From CAILUG01 sp903844415 (GTDB lineage Bacteria > Pseudomonadota > Gammaproteobacteria > Pseudomonadales > Pseudohongiellaceae): 64,000 bases of DNA. The stretch is from contig CANJTS010000002.1 in NCBI GenBank assembly GCA_947477655.1, positions 1-64,000 on the forward strand, read 5' to 3'. The position numbers and the translations under genes are program-made. This document shows, one piece after another, positions 37,501 to 44,576 of this stretch. Each line of letters starts with the position of its first letter. The first letter of the stretch is position 1. Under the pieces are notes generated by a model, which did not search any database, was not told where the DNA came from, and worked only from the letters and a program-made list of their open reading frames with translations.

Positions 37501-37652
37501 ACTGGAACGTTGCATTCAACGTAAGCAATCTGCTGGAAGACGCACCCCCGCGCATCGCCGGCTACGGTTTACGTGGCGGTGGACAGGTTCTAGTAGGCAA
37601 CTACGACACCTATGGTCGCCGTTACCAACTGAGTCTAAACATGGATTTCTGA
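34563..37652 (+). CDS. TonB-dependent outer-membrane receptor 3
   Basis: 1029 residues from the ATG three bases after a TTG that opens the longest frame; TAGGA lies upstream. Signal peptide, EEISVTGSRI TonB-box-like segment, plug with RTLILFDGSRVVPADKRGSV and VTGGASAAYGADALGGVVNF, long barrel ending in Phe. It is most similar to receptor 2 along its whole length and keeps the shared IVCNVQLYNP/RDCVPYN cysteines and NDCYSGANKKLC. The coding sequence uses more G and C at third positions than receptor 2, suggesting a different history or higher expression. The ligand is unknown; a terminator follows. Confidence 0.93.
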   Translation: MPFVKHFKKRTLALSIASALFITSDVFAQQQGVEEISVTGSRIRMTNGMTSPVPVTAITTAELSSFSPGSTTAEQLDSLPQFFNTVSAQRSTGGVHTTAGGSYLNMRGIGAQRTLILFDGSRVVPADKRGSVNVDTLPTALMRSVDVVTGGASAAYGADALGGVVNFVLDRQFEGAKFEVGSGINEYGDGLRWNASAAGGIQIGDNINLIGSVQALDIKQIFRDPQDFDWYQAWGHVTNPAWKPGNTSVPQRITLPNVASSESSPYGMIWARNGTASTSPLQDFSLNGYVFLPDGSGVRPFNKGNVYAAPNAAGSTKSMSGGPEGDIRLAAFNDAGSGSAVANRSGFSAIQYTFSDTLSAFAQVMVGRSASRNAVQRGGFEIADGHQMTIYRENAFLPAAVAAAMDAANGGKGIKSFELWRNGGFVDNKDIVPRRMDEEVGVHSMYSWSVGIDAVLPNDWNVRASWQQGETHKVTGVMNNYRWDRVTLAIDAVRQPGTGAIVCNVQLYNPTVAQLAASVSTRLMSPGGTPGGGGTAKTTVPLGSPIGMDNTIRDCVPYNVFNNMSAPQQVIDYLGSDIVGDSLLAQDFGEVLLSGNLLEGWSGPISFAAGLTYREQNIADGLRNLELDDLGPVVMVPSLGIRGAGPTATSGSANLHAFSTLPVVVGGYDVWEYFGELNVPLWESESRDQTVGSSIAYRSSQYSNLEDNVESWKLGLDVQVFDGLRLRATKSLDVREATFSERFDAQAGNVFANDPAFNGVSVTTTRVTGGNPNLVPESANTLVAGFVFQPNFSFLSGLSLSADWYKIDIKDSISALGAQRIINDCYSGANKKLCAQVMRGADGYITRIFDVFLNVASYRMSGIDYEASYRMEPNFFGNQEESFTIRALAGYQRENMDVPYGSTEGINTAGSLNSPDLTGNVTVNYGLGPYSIQLQQQYVSDVVINTLWVEGLDVDINTAEAYGMTNLRLGYSGEMSNGSNWNVAFNVSNLLEDAPPRIAGYGLRGGGQVLVGNYDTYGRRYQLSLNMDF

Positions 37653-37677
37653 TAGTGTAAATCAACACTAAAACACG

Positions 37678-37701
37678 ACGGGGCCTTCCGGGCCCCGTTT
37701 T
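37678..37701 (+). terminator. Intrinsic terminator after receptor 3
   Basis: ACGGGGCC (37678-37685), loop TTCCG and GGCCCCGT (37691-37698) form a perfect 8-bp stem with a run of four T (37698-37701). It separates receptor 3 from the convergent TauE/SafE gene and may serve both strands. Confidence 0.87.
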
Positions 37702-37733
37702 CTGCTACGGGTTTTTGTTGCATAACGTTTGCT

Positions 37734-38489
37734 TCACCAAAAATACTTTATCAACATTGCAAAACAGCTGAGCACTATAAGAATGCGCAGATATTGCGGG
37801 TTGATGCTAAGTAATAAGTGCGAACCAAACCAGGCTCCGATGGCCTGACCAATCATCATTACAAGTCCAATAGTCCATATGACATTGCCGGCCAGAATGA
37901 ATACCAGTAATGCAGCTATATTGGTGGAGAAATTAAGAGTTTTGGCAATAGCAGTGGCTTCCAATAATTTTTTTCCTTGCAGTGCTACTCCTGAAAGCGC
38001 AAAAAACGAACCAGTACCAGGCCCAAATAAACCATCATATACACCCAGCAGAGGCACAATTGCGAATCGATAAAAACTAATGCTGATTCTTGCCGGAGTG
38101 ATATTGTTGAGAATTCTGCCGGCTAGCAGGAAATAAATTCCAATACTAAGCAACACTATTGGAATGATAAAATTTAAGAAAGTTGTATCAATAAACTGCA
38201 CCGCAATCGACCCGCACGTTGCGCCCAAAAACGCTAGCAACATCAAGTATTTCACACTTGACCACTCGACTCGCCGATGTCGCAACATAATAAAACTTGC
38301 CATGGCTGTGCCCATAGTACCTTGAAGCTTATTAGTGCCCAACGCTTGTAAGGGTGGCACACCTGCAAGTATGAGTGCGGGTAGTACAATCAGACCACCA
38401 CCTCCGGCAAGTGTGTCGAGACAGCCTGCGAATAAGGCAACAAAAAACAACATTAGCAAAGCGTTAGGTAAAAATGATATGACTTCCAT
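37734..38489 (-). CDS. TSUP (TauE/SafE) family permease
   Basis: 251 residues, about eight membrane helices, the standard length. The N-terminal half carries the TSUP repeat signature AGCLDTLAGGGGLIVLPALILAG, and the second half the matching FGPGTGSFFALSGVAL. The family exports sulfite, sulfoacetate or other small oxyanions and organosulfonates, or imports them; the ion is not deducible here. No clear ribosome site is seen before the ATG. It lies alone between the receptor cluster and the IS3 remnant, so its link to either is uncertain. Confidence 0.88.
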   Translation of the reverse strand: MEVISFLPNALLMLFFVALFAGCLDTLAGGGGLIVLPALILAGVPPLQALGTNKLQGTMGTAMASFIMLRHRRVEWSSVKYLMLLAFLGATCGSIAVQFIDTTFLNFIIPIVLLSIGIYFLLAGRILNNITPARISISFYRFAIVPLLGVYDGLFGPGTGSFFALSGVALQGKKLLEATAIAKTLNFSTNIAALLVFILAGNVIWTIGLVMMIGQAIGAWFGSHLLLSINPQYLRILIVLSCFAMLIKYFW

Positions 38490-38690
38490 TGTTTAAGTCG
38501 CTCGAGTAAGTATCCTGATATTAAATTTCGAAAAAGTTGAGGTTCCCCCACAAGTTTCATCAATGCAAGTGAAGAAACTCACTTTATTATCGATCTATGG
38601 TATGACAAGTTTTAATGTTTAATAAGAAGGACTGCGTGTACTTTCTCAAAAATTTGAGCAAATAAAATCTTTTAGGCAATAGTAAGCTGG

Positions 38691-39026
38691 CCTGACTTTC
38701 CCCGTGTAATTAGCGCCACACTATAGGCGAGTATTGCTTAAAGCCATCTCAAAAAGACGGCTCAAAATAAAGCAGGGAAGGTGTGCAGAAGAACAGAGCG
38801 CAAGGCCTTCAAAGAGCGAGAGGTAGGGATGAAGGTTGCAGAAATAAGTCGGTGTTAAGGAATTGCTGAGCAGACGTTTTACAAGTCCAAGTTTGGCAGT
38901 ATGGATGCCTCAGATGCAAAGCGCATAAGAGCTCTGGAAGCATAAAATGAGCAAGCTCAAAAGCTGCTGGCAGAGTAATTGATAAAGAGCGACGCCCTTA
39001 AGGATGAGTTGTCAAAAAAGTGGTAA
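38691..39026 (+). mobile_element. IS3-family orfA remnant with its probable left end
   Basis: From 38784 the frame reads CRRTERKAFKEREVGMKVAE, then a stop, AEQTFYKSKFGSMDASDAKR and RIRALEA, then two more stops and ALKDELSKKW. This is the full IS3 orfA helix-turn-helix and zipper pattern (E-A-G-x-K-V-A-E, T-F-Y-x-W-K-S-K-F-G-G-M, S-D-A-K-R-L-R-A-L-E). Three in-frame stops (TAA at 38856-38858, 38943-38945 and 38976-38978) kill it. The orfB is missing. The preceding 38691-38740 bases, TTTCCCCGTGTAATTAGCGC onward, look like its left end and recur at 33396. Confidence 0.82.
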
Positions 39027-39124
39027 AAGCCACTGTACAATCATGAAGTTGATAGCTGCACCAGATGATTAGCTATAGAGCAAAGCAGTTGGACTTGTTC
39101 GTTGCTTAATATCGCGAGCACTTA

Positions 39125-39700
39125 TTAAAGTGGCGATACTCCCATTAAAAACTGGTGTAGCCCATTCACAAAGACAGCCCCAACTGCAGTGCCGGCAAGT
39201 ACAGTGATGGCCGTTCTACTGATATTTGCTGGTGCATAAAGAACCCCATCACGCCGATCCCGACGCCGTGAAACGCTAAAACCGACTATAGCCCAAACCA
39301 AAAAAATGCCGAATAACAACAAATCGCCCAACCGACCATTCGCAAGTAGATGTGCCAACGCCCATAACTTCACCCCTGCATACATCGGGTGCCCCAGCTT
39401 TTGTTTGAAATGATTTGCTGGGATATAAGCAGCACTGATCAAGATCAATGCAAACCAGTTAAGTGGCAAAGCCAATTGTCGAGTCCACAAGTAGGGTTCA
39501 AATATATAAACAGGTACGGTCCGAGTTTGTGCATAGCCGTAAATAAGTAGAATAAAACCTGTTATAGATATAACAGTAAAACCAAGCTTCCAAAATTTCC
39601 TGCCGATTCTCGTTTGACAATGAATGCGCCAGTAGTATGCCACTATACCCACAGAGTGCACACCAACAAAAAGTAACAGTCCAAGTACAAGCATTAACAT
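39125..39700 (-). CDS. NnrU family membrane protein
   Basis: 191 residues from an ATG that overlaps the upstream stop (TGATG) and follows AAGGA; the longest frame starts at a TTG 33 bases earlier. Six hydrophobic segments are visible. Signatures include GVHSVGIVAYYWR, RTVPVYIFEPY, HPMYAGVKLWALAHLLANG and a C-terminal helix. The histidines of HPMYAGVKLWALAH are the conserved NnrU core, related to isoprenylcysteine methyltransferase-like folds. Once named for nitric-oxide metabolism, its real role is unclear. Translational coupling to the DUF6152 gene upstream is likely. Confidence 0.85.
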   Translation of the reverse strand: MLMLVLGLLLFVGVHSVGIVAYYWRIHCQTRIGRKFWKLGFTVISITGFILLIYGYAQTRTVPVYIFEPYLWTRQLALPLNWFALILISAAYIPANHFKQKLGHPMYAGVKLWALAHLLANGRLGDLLLFGIFLVWAIVGFSVSRRRDRRDGVLYAPANISRTAITVLAGTAVGAVFVNGLHQFLMGVSPL

Positions 39701-40089
39701 CAGGGTGTCCTTGTCAAAGAAGGAGAAATCCAATGCCAGTTTTTTTCTGACATCGAAAGTTCTTTTACCATAGTCATAGTGTGGATTTCAGGATTTGTAT
39801 TGCGACTGCCAATCACAGTGATAGGGTCGCCAATGGTAAATTGGTTAGGATTTACGCCCGTTTTTTCAGCACCGTTAACCGTGATCCATTCCACTCGTAT
39901 ATTTTCAAATCCATTATTGACGACCAGCAAAATGTGAGGATTACTCCATTGGATATCGACAATAGTGCCATTTAATTCAAAGCTCTCGTCACGAATATAG
40001 CCGGCATAACTATGATGAGCCTGGGCACTATTTGCTAAAGATTGCGCGCCAAAAATTAGAGTTAAACTATAAAAAATAATTTTTAGCAT
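39700..40089 (-). CDS. DUF6152 family periplasmic protein (second copy)
   Basis: 129 residues from the ATG after GGAG; the longer frame has an implausible N-terminus. The signal peptide ends at SAQAHHS, so the mature N-terminus again begins with paired His, and WSNPHILLVVNNG carries the NPH motif of the family, with IGDPITVIGSRN following. It is 22 bp downstream of the dioxygenase gene and overlaps NnrU by one base, so the three form an operon. The copy at 8918-9343 has a different partner and only partial similarity. Confidence 0.85.
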   Translation of the reverse strand: MLKIIFYSLTLIFGAQSLANSAQAHHSYAGYIRDESFELNGTIVDIQWSNPHILLVVNNGFENIRVEWITVNGAEKTGVNPNQFTIGDPITVIGSRNTNPEIHTMTMVKELSMSEKNWHWISPSLTRTP

Positions 40090-40111
40090 GTTAGCTCCGA
40101 AATAAACCCAA

Positions 40112-41401
40112 TTATTTTTTGGCTGTATCCCAATCTTTTTTGCCTGCGTCTTTGCCAGCAACTGAATAAAGAACTTGTGCATTACGGGTTTTTTGGAAAT
40201 CTTCCAGGCTCATACTTTTCATGGCAGCGTAGATGTGCAAGTTGGTGGTACCAATCACAGCGCCTAATTTTTCTAGCATGAAAAAAATCACTCCGTATTG
40301 AATCATGGTGCGCCAATCACGTGTTCTTACCATGTTTTTTTCGATATCACTTAAATTAAATTCAGTAAAGCAAGCTTCGGCATCGTTTAGGAAATATTCA
40401 CGGTGCTTCGGCTCGATCAAACGATGCAGGAAGTCATTTAGGCGATAAGCTTTCACACCACTCGCGATGGTCAGCGGATAGGTGCCTTCCAGTTTTTCAA
40501 TGCCTGCCAATTGATGATGAATGCGTTGCAGATAATCTTCATTGCTCTCGGTAGGCTGTTCTGTAGATTTTTCTTCAAAGATCAAACTAGCGATGGGTGT
40601 CATCGAAGGTAAATAATAACTTTGATGAGTACAGGTAACTTTTTCGGACAACGCACCACGCATAATTAACCACATCACGATCTCAGCACCTTCCATGCCT
40701 CCGCGTTTCGCATATTCAGCAATGGTGATATTGGTTAAACTCTCAGGATCTTTTTCCAGACGTTCCATAAATTCCATATCCCAAGGAGTGTTGTTGAAAC
40801 CACAGCGCTCACCGTGTACTTGATGAGACAAACCACCAGTGCCGGCGATGGCAACTTTGATATTTTCTGGATAACTCTGAATGGCTTTACGCAGGGCTTT
40901 ACCCAGTTTGTAACAACGTAATGCTGAAGGTGATGGTGCTTGCAATACACCAACTTGAAACGGAACAATTCGCATTGGCCAGTCAGGTTTGTGTGGTAGT
41001 AGCAACGACAAAGGTGAAAAACAGCCGTGATCTAGACCTTTTTCCTGAAAATACGAAAGATCAAATTCGTCTGCTACTAATCCGGTTGCGATATGTTGGG
41101 CAAATGCAGGATAGCCACGCAAAGGTGGCAGAGAGCGAGGGCCACCACCCTCATCGGCAACCGGAAATTTTTCTCCTACGCCTAATGAAAAATGTGAATA
41201 GTGATCAATGAAAAATGAAGTCATGTGATCGTTAAAGATGTAAAACATGACATCTGGGGCTTTGTCTTTAAGCCATTGCTGAACGGGCTCGTAGCCTTTG
41301 AAGATAGGCGCCCACACCGGATCATTCTGTTTGTTGGTGTCCAACGCAAAGCCAATGGTGGGGGTGTGGGAAGTGGCGATGCCGCCAACGATTGTTGCCA
41401 T
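40112..41401 (-). CDS. Gallate/protocatechuate-type extradiol ring-cleavage dioxygenase (fused LigB-LigA)
   Basis: 429 residues, about the length of GalA/DesB gallate dioxygenases (418-424). The N-terminal LigB-type domain shows His12 (SHTPT), His59 (FNDHMT) and Glu240 (GGMEGAEIVMW), matching the Fe(II) ligands His12, His59 and Glu239 of DesB; a catalytic-type His is in GLSHQVHGERCG. The last ~130 residues are the LigA-like domain (YRLNDFLHRLIEPKHREYF...FTEFNLSD..KNMVRTRDW). A GGAG site precedes the ATG. It opens an aromatic ring between or beside hydroxyls, with gallate the best guess by architecture. Protocatechuate or a methylgallate cannot be excluded. Confidence 0.85.
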   Translation of the reverse strand: MATIVGGIATSHTPTIGFALDTNKQNDPVWAPIFKGYEPVQQWLKDKAPDVMFYIFNDHMTSFFIDHYSHFSLGVGEKFPVADEGGGPRSLPPLRGYPAFAQHIATGLVADEFDLSYFQEKGLDHGCFSPLSLLLPHKPDWPMRIVPFQVGVLQAPSPSALRCYKLGKALRKAIQSYPENIKVAIAGTGGLSHQVHGERCGFNNTPWDMEFMERLEKDPESLTNITIAEYAKRGGMEGAEIVMWLIMRGALSEKVTCTHQSYYLPSMTPIASLIFEEKSTEQPTESNEDYLQRIHHQLAGIEKLEGTYPLTIASGVKAYRLNDFLHRLIEPKHREYFLNDAEACFTEFNLSDIEKNMVRTRDWRTMIQYGVIFFMLEKLGAVIGTTNLHIYAAMKSMSLEDFQKTRNAQVLYSVAGKDAGKKDWDTAKK

Positions 41402-41583
41402 GAAAACTCCGGGTTTATTAACGAGAAAAAACTTTAGCAGGTATGACCGCTATGATATGAAGGAATGAGGGCAAAATATACAGCAGGCCGCGACCTTAAA
41501 AACCGAATTGAGCAATAACACAGGTTTTTTTAAGTGAAACTCTTCTCCGTATTTGGCTAATGCTGGCTGCCACTAATGTAGTC

Positions 41584-42789
41584 TTAATGTGCCTGACTTG
41601 CGTAATGTTGGCGCAATAAATCCTTGCCGTAGTCATTACCATTTGGAGTTCTGACTACAGAGTGGATGTGTTCACGATAAGGAACGCCACTAGGATAATA
41701 TTGTGTTAGTCCTACAGGTGTTTCGTGATCGAATTCGATCAGTAATACGGGGCTCTGAATACGGTAATAAAACACCGAGTTGTCCTGCGTGTCTCCAATC
41801 CAAGCAAACCAAGTGGAATCCAGATGCGAGGTTATTTCAGCCATTTTGACTTCGGCTTGTTCTGCACTCATGTTGCCGATATAAAGCCCGATCAAATCCA
41901 TAAGAGTTGCTTTTTGTTCCAAGGTAAAGTCCCTAACTTCAATTCCTGAATAGTCCAGCACTACGTTGTCGCTGAAAGCTTCTGTCATGATGTTGTTGGC
42001 TGTTTTGCTGGCCATGATAATCGCAGCTTGTTGCTGCTGCATGTTTAAGGAGCGAATTAACGCTAAGCCTTTTTCCTGTTCCTCATCCATGATGCGGGTA
42101 CCGGCATATTTACCCGCTGTTGCTACTGCAGGCTCTGAACCCCAAAACGTAGGTGTCATTACGACTTGATTGCCGAGCACGAAATAATTAATAGCCAGAT
42201 GATGGCCTTCAAGTTGCCAGCCCCACGGTTGAGTTGCTGACGGTTCTCCCATAAAAGTAAGCCAGTATTTGCCATCACCAAATTCGACAAAATTGTTGTT
42301 ATTAAGTTCTCCTAGTGTTTCATTAAGGTGCATGATGTCTTCGGCTAGAGTGAGGCCTTTGGCACTGAGTGAGAGACCTAATAAATTTCTGGCAGCTTGT
42401 TTTTGCAATTCGTTCATGGCGTCGAAGGAAATTCCCTCGCGGTGATAGATTGATTGATTGGCCCATCTACGCCATTCAAGAGAGTCCGCTGAGTATTGGG
42501 TGTTGCCAAGTTGTTCGGCGCTTAATGTTTGTAGAAATTGAGTGGCTGCGTCTCTGACTTCATTAGTATCTGTATCACTGGGCTGAATAGAAAACAGGCC
42601 GTCCACGATTTGACCATTGGTAGTTATCCCTGTGAATTCGTCTGCAAAAGCGCGGATTTCCCGTTCAGCGGTCCAGGCAATGGATTGCGCGGGGAAACTA
42701 GCGGGATCACGCCCTTGTGCCAAGGTATAAACTGTAGCAAATGCACTTAGAGTTAACAGGAGTACATAAAAGTAGTGTCGAGTTTGCAT
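41584..42789 (-). CDS. DUF3500 domain protein, secreted
   Basis: 401 residues with a signal peptide (cut near LAQG, about residue 25). The body shows the DUF3500 pattern: SIYHREGISFDAMNELQKQAARNLL (here cited in parts), a G-Y-D-G-K-like LGNTQYS, WGWQLEGHHLAINYFVLG, PTFWGSEPA and EEQEKGLALIRSLN in order, ending with YREHIHSVVRTPNGNDYGKD. The histidines of EGHHLA and the paired HIHS could bind a metal, but no activity is known to me. It lies 180 bp upstream of the dioxygenase gene on the same strand, so it may be co-regulated. Confidence 0.85.
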   Translation of the reverse strand: MQTRHYFYVLLLTLSAFATVYTLAQGRDPASFPAQSIAWTAEREIRAFADEFTGITTNGQIVDGLFSIQPSDTDTNEVRDAATQFLQTLSAEQLGNTQYSADSLEWRRWANQSIYHREGISFDAMNELQKQAARNLLGLSLSAKGLTLAEDIMHLNETLGELNNNNFVEFGDGKYWLTFMGEPSATQPWGWQLEGHHLAINYFVLGNQVVMTPTFWGSEPAVATAGKYAGTRIMDEEQEKGLALIRSLNMQQQQAAIIMASKTANNIMTEAFSDNVVLDYSGIEVRDFTLEQKATLMDLIGLYIGNMSAEQAEVKMAEITSHLDSTWFAWIGDTQDNSVFYYRIQSPVLLIEFDHETPVGLTQYYPSGVPYREHIHSVVRTPNGNDYGKDLLRQHYASQAH

Positions 42790-42852
42790 GGTGAGGGCCT
42801 TTAGATTTTGAAATCAGCCAAGATGGTGGCGACATCATGCATTGTGCGACTA

Positions 42853-42881
42853 TTGCCTGTAAATATGCTCTCGGGCAATAT
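42853..42881 (+). promoter_or_regulatory. Probable sigma-70 promoter of tRNA-Gly
   Basis: TTGCCT (42853-42858) and CAATAT (42876-42881) are spaced by 17 bases, a good -35/-10 pair, with the tRNA beginning 14 bases later. No other element would explain expression of the tRNA in this orientation. Confidence 0.55.
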
Positions 42882-42895
42882 GCACTTTCTTCAAC

Positions 42896-42969
42896 GCGGG
42901 TGTAGCTCAATGGTAGAGCTGAAGCTTCCCAAGCTTATTACGAGGGTTCGATTCCCTTCACCCGCTCCA
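42896..42969 (+). tRNA. tRNA-Gly (CCC)
   Basis: A 74-base cloverleaf with the CCA end encoded. The acceptor stem is GCGGGTG/CACCCGC, the D-arm GCTC..GAGC, the anticodon loop TTCCCAA with CCC at 42928-42930, and the T-arm GAGGG-TTCGATT-CCCTT. The sequence is very like E. coli glyU apart from the anticodon stem, where the outermost pair is G-A. It reads GGG codons. Confidence 0.96.
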
Positions 42970-43006
42970 TTTTTTTATGCAATCTATCAAGCGTTAGCTG
43001 AAAGTA

Positions 43007-43807
43007 ATGAAAAACCTTGAAATTTTACGCTTGCAACAACTCCAGGCTATTGGGATAGTCAGTTATTATCCGCGCTTTGTGCTGGATGGAGCTTTGCCAT
43101 CTGAGGCCTGTGAATGGCCTTATAGTGACATGCTTGAAGAGTCTGAGACACCAACTGAAGTAACAGTAAAATCAGATGCCCGCCTTGCCCAAGCAGAACC
43201 AACTGAAGTCCGAGCCGCAACACTCTCTGCAGATAAAGTTGCGACTTCTACTCGAACTGCAAGCATGCCCATGCCAGCTTTGTCTGTTGCCAAGTCAGAA
43301 AATTTCTCAGCCGAAACAGAAGTCAGTACCGCATTGAATTTTCAACTGGTGTTGATATCTGTAGATGCAACATTGTGTGTACTGAATCAAATACCTGCGC
43401 TGTCTCGCTTAAAAATGCAGGAAAAGCAATGCAAATTGCTCGACAATATTTTGCACTGGTTGGGCAAACCAGCTGCGGATCACAGCATTACCCGTAGATT
43501 TAATTGGCCTCTCCCTGGTTTGGCTAGCGTCAATACACTAGCTGCCGCACAAGACAGCCTGCAGCATTTTTTGCAACAATCTTTGGTGGAAAAACCCTTC
43601 CGCAATTTGTTGGTGATGGGTGCGCAGGCCACTGCCTGCTTCCGTCCTGAATCGGTCGACAGCAGCACAGATTCCCATGCTGTAGCGCCAGCATGGCAGG
43701 TGTTATTCACACATAGTCTGGATGAAATGCTGGCAATGCCTAGCCTTAAACATGACGTGTGGCAACATCTGCTGCCATTACATAAACGGCTGCAAATTCT
43801 GGAGTAA
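43007..43807 (+). CDS. HolD-like protein, possible DNA polymerase III psi subunit
   Basis: 266 residues, cytosolic. The first 40 residues (LRLQQLQAIGIVSYYPR) resemble the N-terminus of psi (HolD), which pairs with chi. A Ser/Thr/Ala-rich linker (about residues 40-105) follows, then a compact domain with FQLVLISVDATLCVLNQI, NILHWLGKP, RRFNWPLPG and LLVMGAQATACF. Position directly before rimI (5 bp gap) is the classic holD-rimI arrangement. Length is twice that of E. coli HolD and the similarity is weak, so the call rests mainly on context and partial resemblance. An alternative is a HolD/uracil-glycosylase-like fold of other function. Confidence 0.5.
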   Translation: MKNLEILRLQQLQAIGIVSYYPRFVLDGALPSEACEWPYSDMLEESETPTEVTVKSDARLAQAEPTEVRAATLSADKVATSTRTASMPMPALSVAKSENFSAETEVSTALNFQLVLISVDATLCVLNQIPALSRLKMQEKQCKLLDNILHWLGKPAADHSITRRFNWPLPGLASVNTLAAAQDSLQHFLQQSLVEKPFRNLLVMGAQATACFRPESVDSSTDSHAVAPAWQVLFTHSLDEMLAMPSLKHDVWQHLLPLHKRLQILE

Positions 43808-43812
43808 GTTAA

Positions 43813-44313
43813 GTGGATCATTCGACAGTTTGTTTTATCTGTCGGCCCATGCTGCCCATTGATATCGCTCAGCTCGCAAAACTTTTGCCTGATTTGTTGC
43901 CAGGCACATGGTCGACAGAATTCTTGTCCAATGCGGTGCATTCTTCACATGAATTTTTAGTCTACATCCATAAACACCTTAATACTGAAACAGTAATCGG
44001 CTTTGCGGAATTCTATCGAGTGTTGGATGAATGCCATTTGTTGAACTTCGCCATAGCTCAGCAGTGGCAGAAACAAGGACTCGGTAAGGTTTTCATGCAC
44101 GACTTGATAATTGCCGTCAGATTGCGGGGCTGTGCCCGCTGTTTGTTGGAAGTCAGACGTTCAAATATTGCAGCGATAAGTTTGTATGCTAAAACTGGTT
44201 TTGTACTTGATGGCATGCGGCCAGATTATTATCCGGCTTTGTGGGCCGGCGAAAAAACAGAAGATGCATTGCTTTATTCTTTGTTATTGTCCTCATCTTC
44301 AGCTTTAGGCTGA
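43813..44313 (+). CDS. rimI: Ribosomal-protein-alanine N-acetyltransferase RimI
   Basis: 166 residues, starting from a GTG. A single GNAT fold is visible: the acetyl-CoA loop QKQGLGKVFM (Q-x-x-G-x-G), then CLLEVRRSNIAAISLYAKTGFVLDGMRPDYY, whose E-V-R-x-S-N and A-x-x-L-Y-x-x-x-G-F are typical (cited in parts). RimI acetylates the N-terminal Ala of ribosomal protein S18. The upstream HolD-like gene is 5 bp away. The C-terminus overlaps the convergent small membrane-protein gene by 40 bp. Confidence 0.9.
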   Translation: MDHSTVCFICRPMLPIDIAQLAKLLPDLLPGTWSTEFLSNAVHSSHEFLVYIHKHLNTETVIGFAEFYRVLDECHLLNFAIAQQWQKQGLGKVFMHDLIIAVRLRGCARCLLEVRRSNIAAISLYAKTGFVLDGMRPDYYPALWAGEKTEDALLYSLLLSSSSALG

Positions 44314-44534
44314 GAATTTTTAGTCAATATTTTTAGAAGTTTTCCCGCCAGTTTTAGCGCTAATACTAATATTAGCGCTACTAGAAACATCCCCACCAAC
44401 AAAACTACTGATGACAGAATCAAACCCTGCATTTGCTGCCACGAGATGCCAAAATAACGAAACATCGCATAAATTGAAGTTATGCCCAGTAGCAAACCGG
44501 CAAGCAAGCCCGGCCGTTTTATAAATAATTTCAT
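44274..44534 (-). CDS. Small membrane protein of unknown function
   Basis: 86 residues with two predicted membrane helices (about 8-25 and 37-60) and a charged, acidic tail (PKAEDEDNNKE). No family is recognised. It overlaps rimI by 40 bp at their 3' ends and lies 42 bp after hisC on the same strand. The frame composition, hydrophobic pattern and position in the hisC direction make it credible, though not proven. Confidence 0.55.
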   Translation of the reverse strand: MKLFIKRPGLLAGLLLGITSIYAMFRYFGISWQQMQGLILSSVVLLVGMFLVALILVLALKLAGKLLKILTKNSQPKAEDEDNNKE

Positions 44535-44576
44535 CAGGATTTTATCTGCATTTATTGAGTCCTTGGCGGCTGAAAT

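Noticed and set aside
37734..38489. TauE/SafE permease as part of the receptor-halogenase locus
   Set aside because: It is on the opposite strand, separated by a terminator, and has no sequence link to halide or aromatic transport. Its adjacency alone is not evidence.
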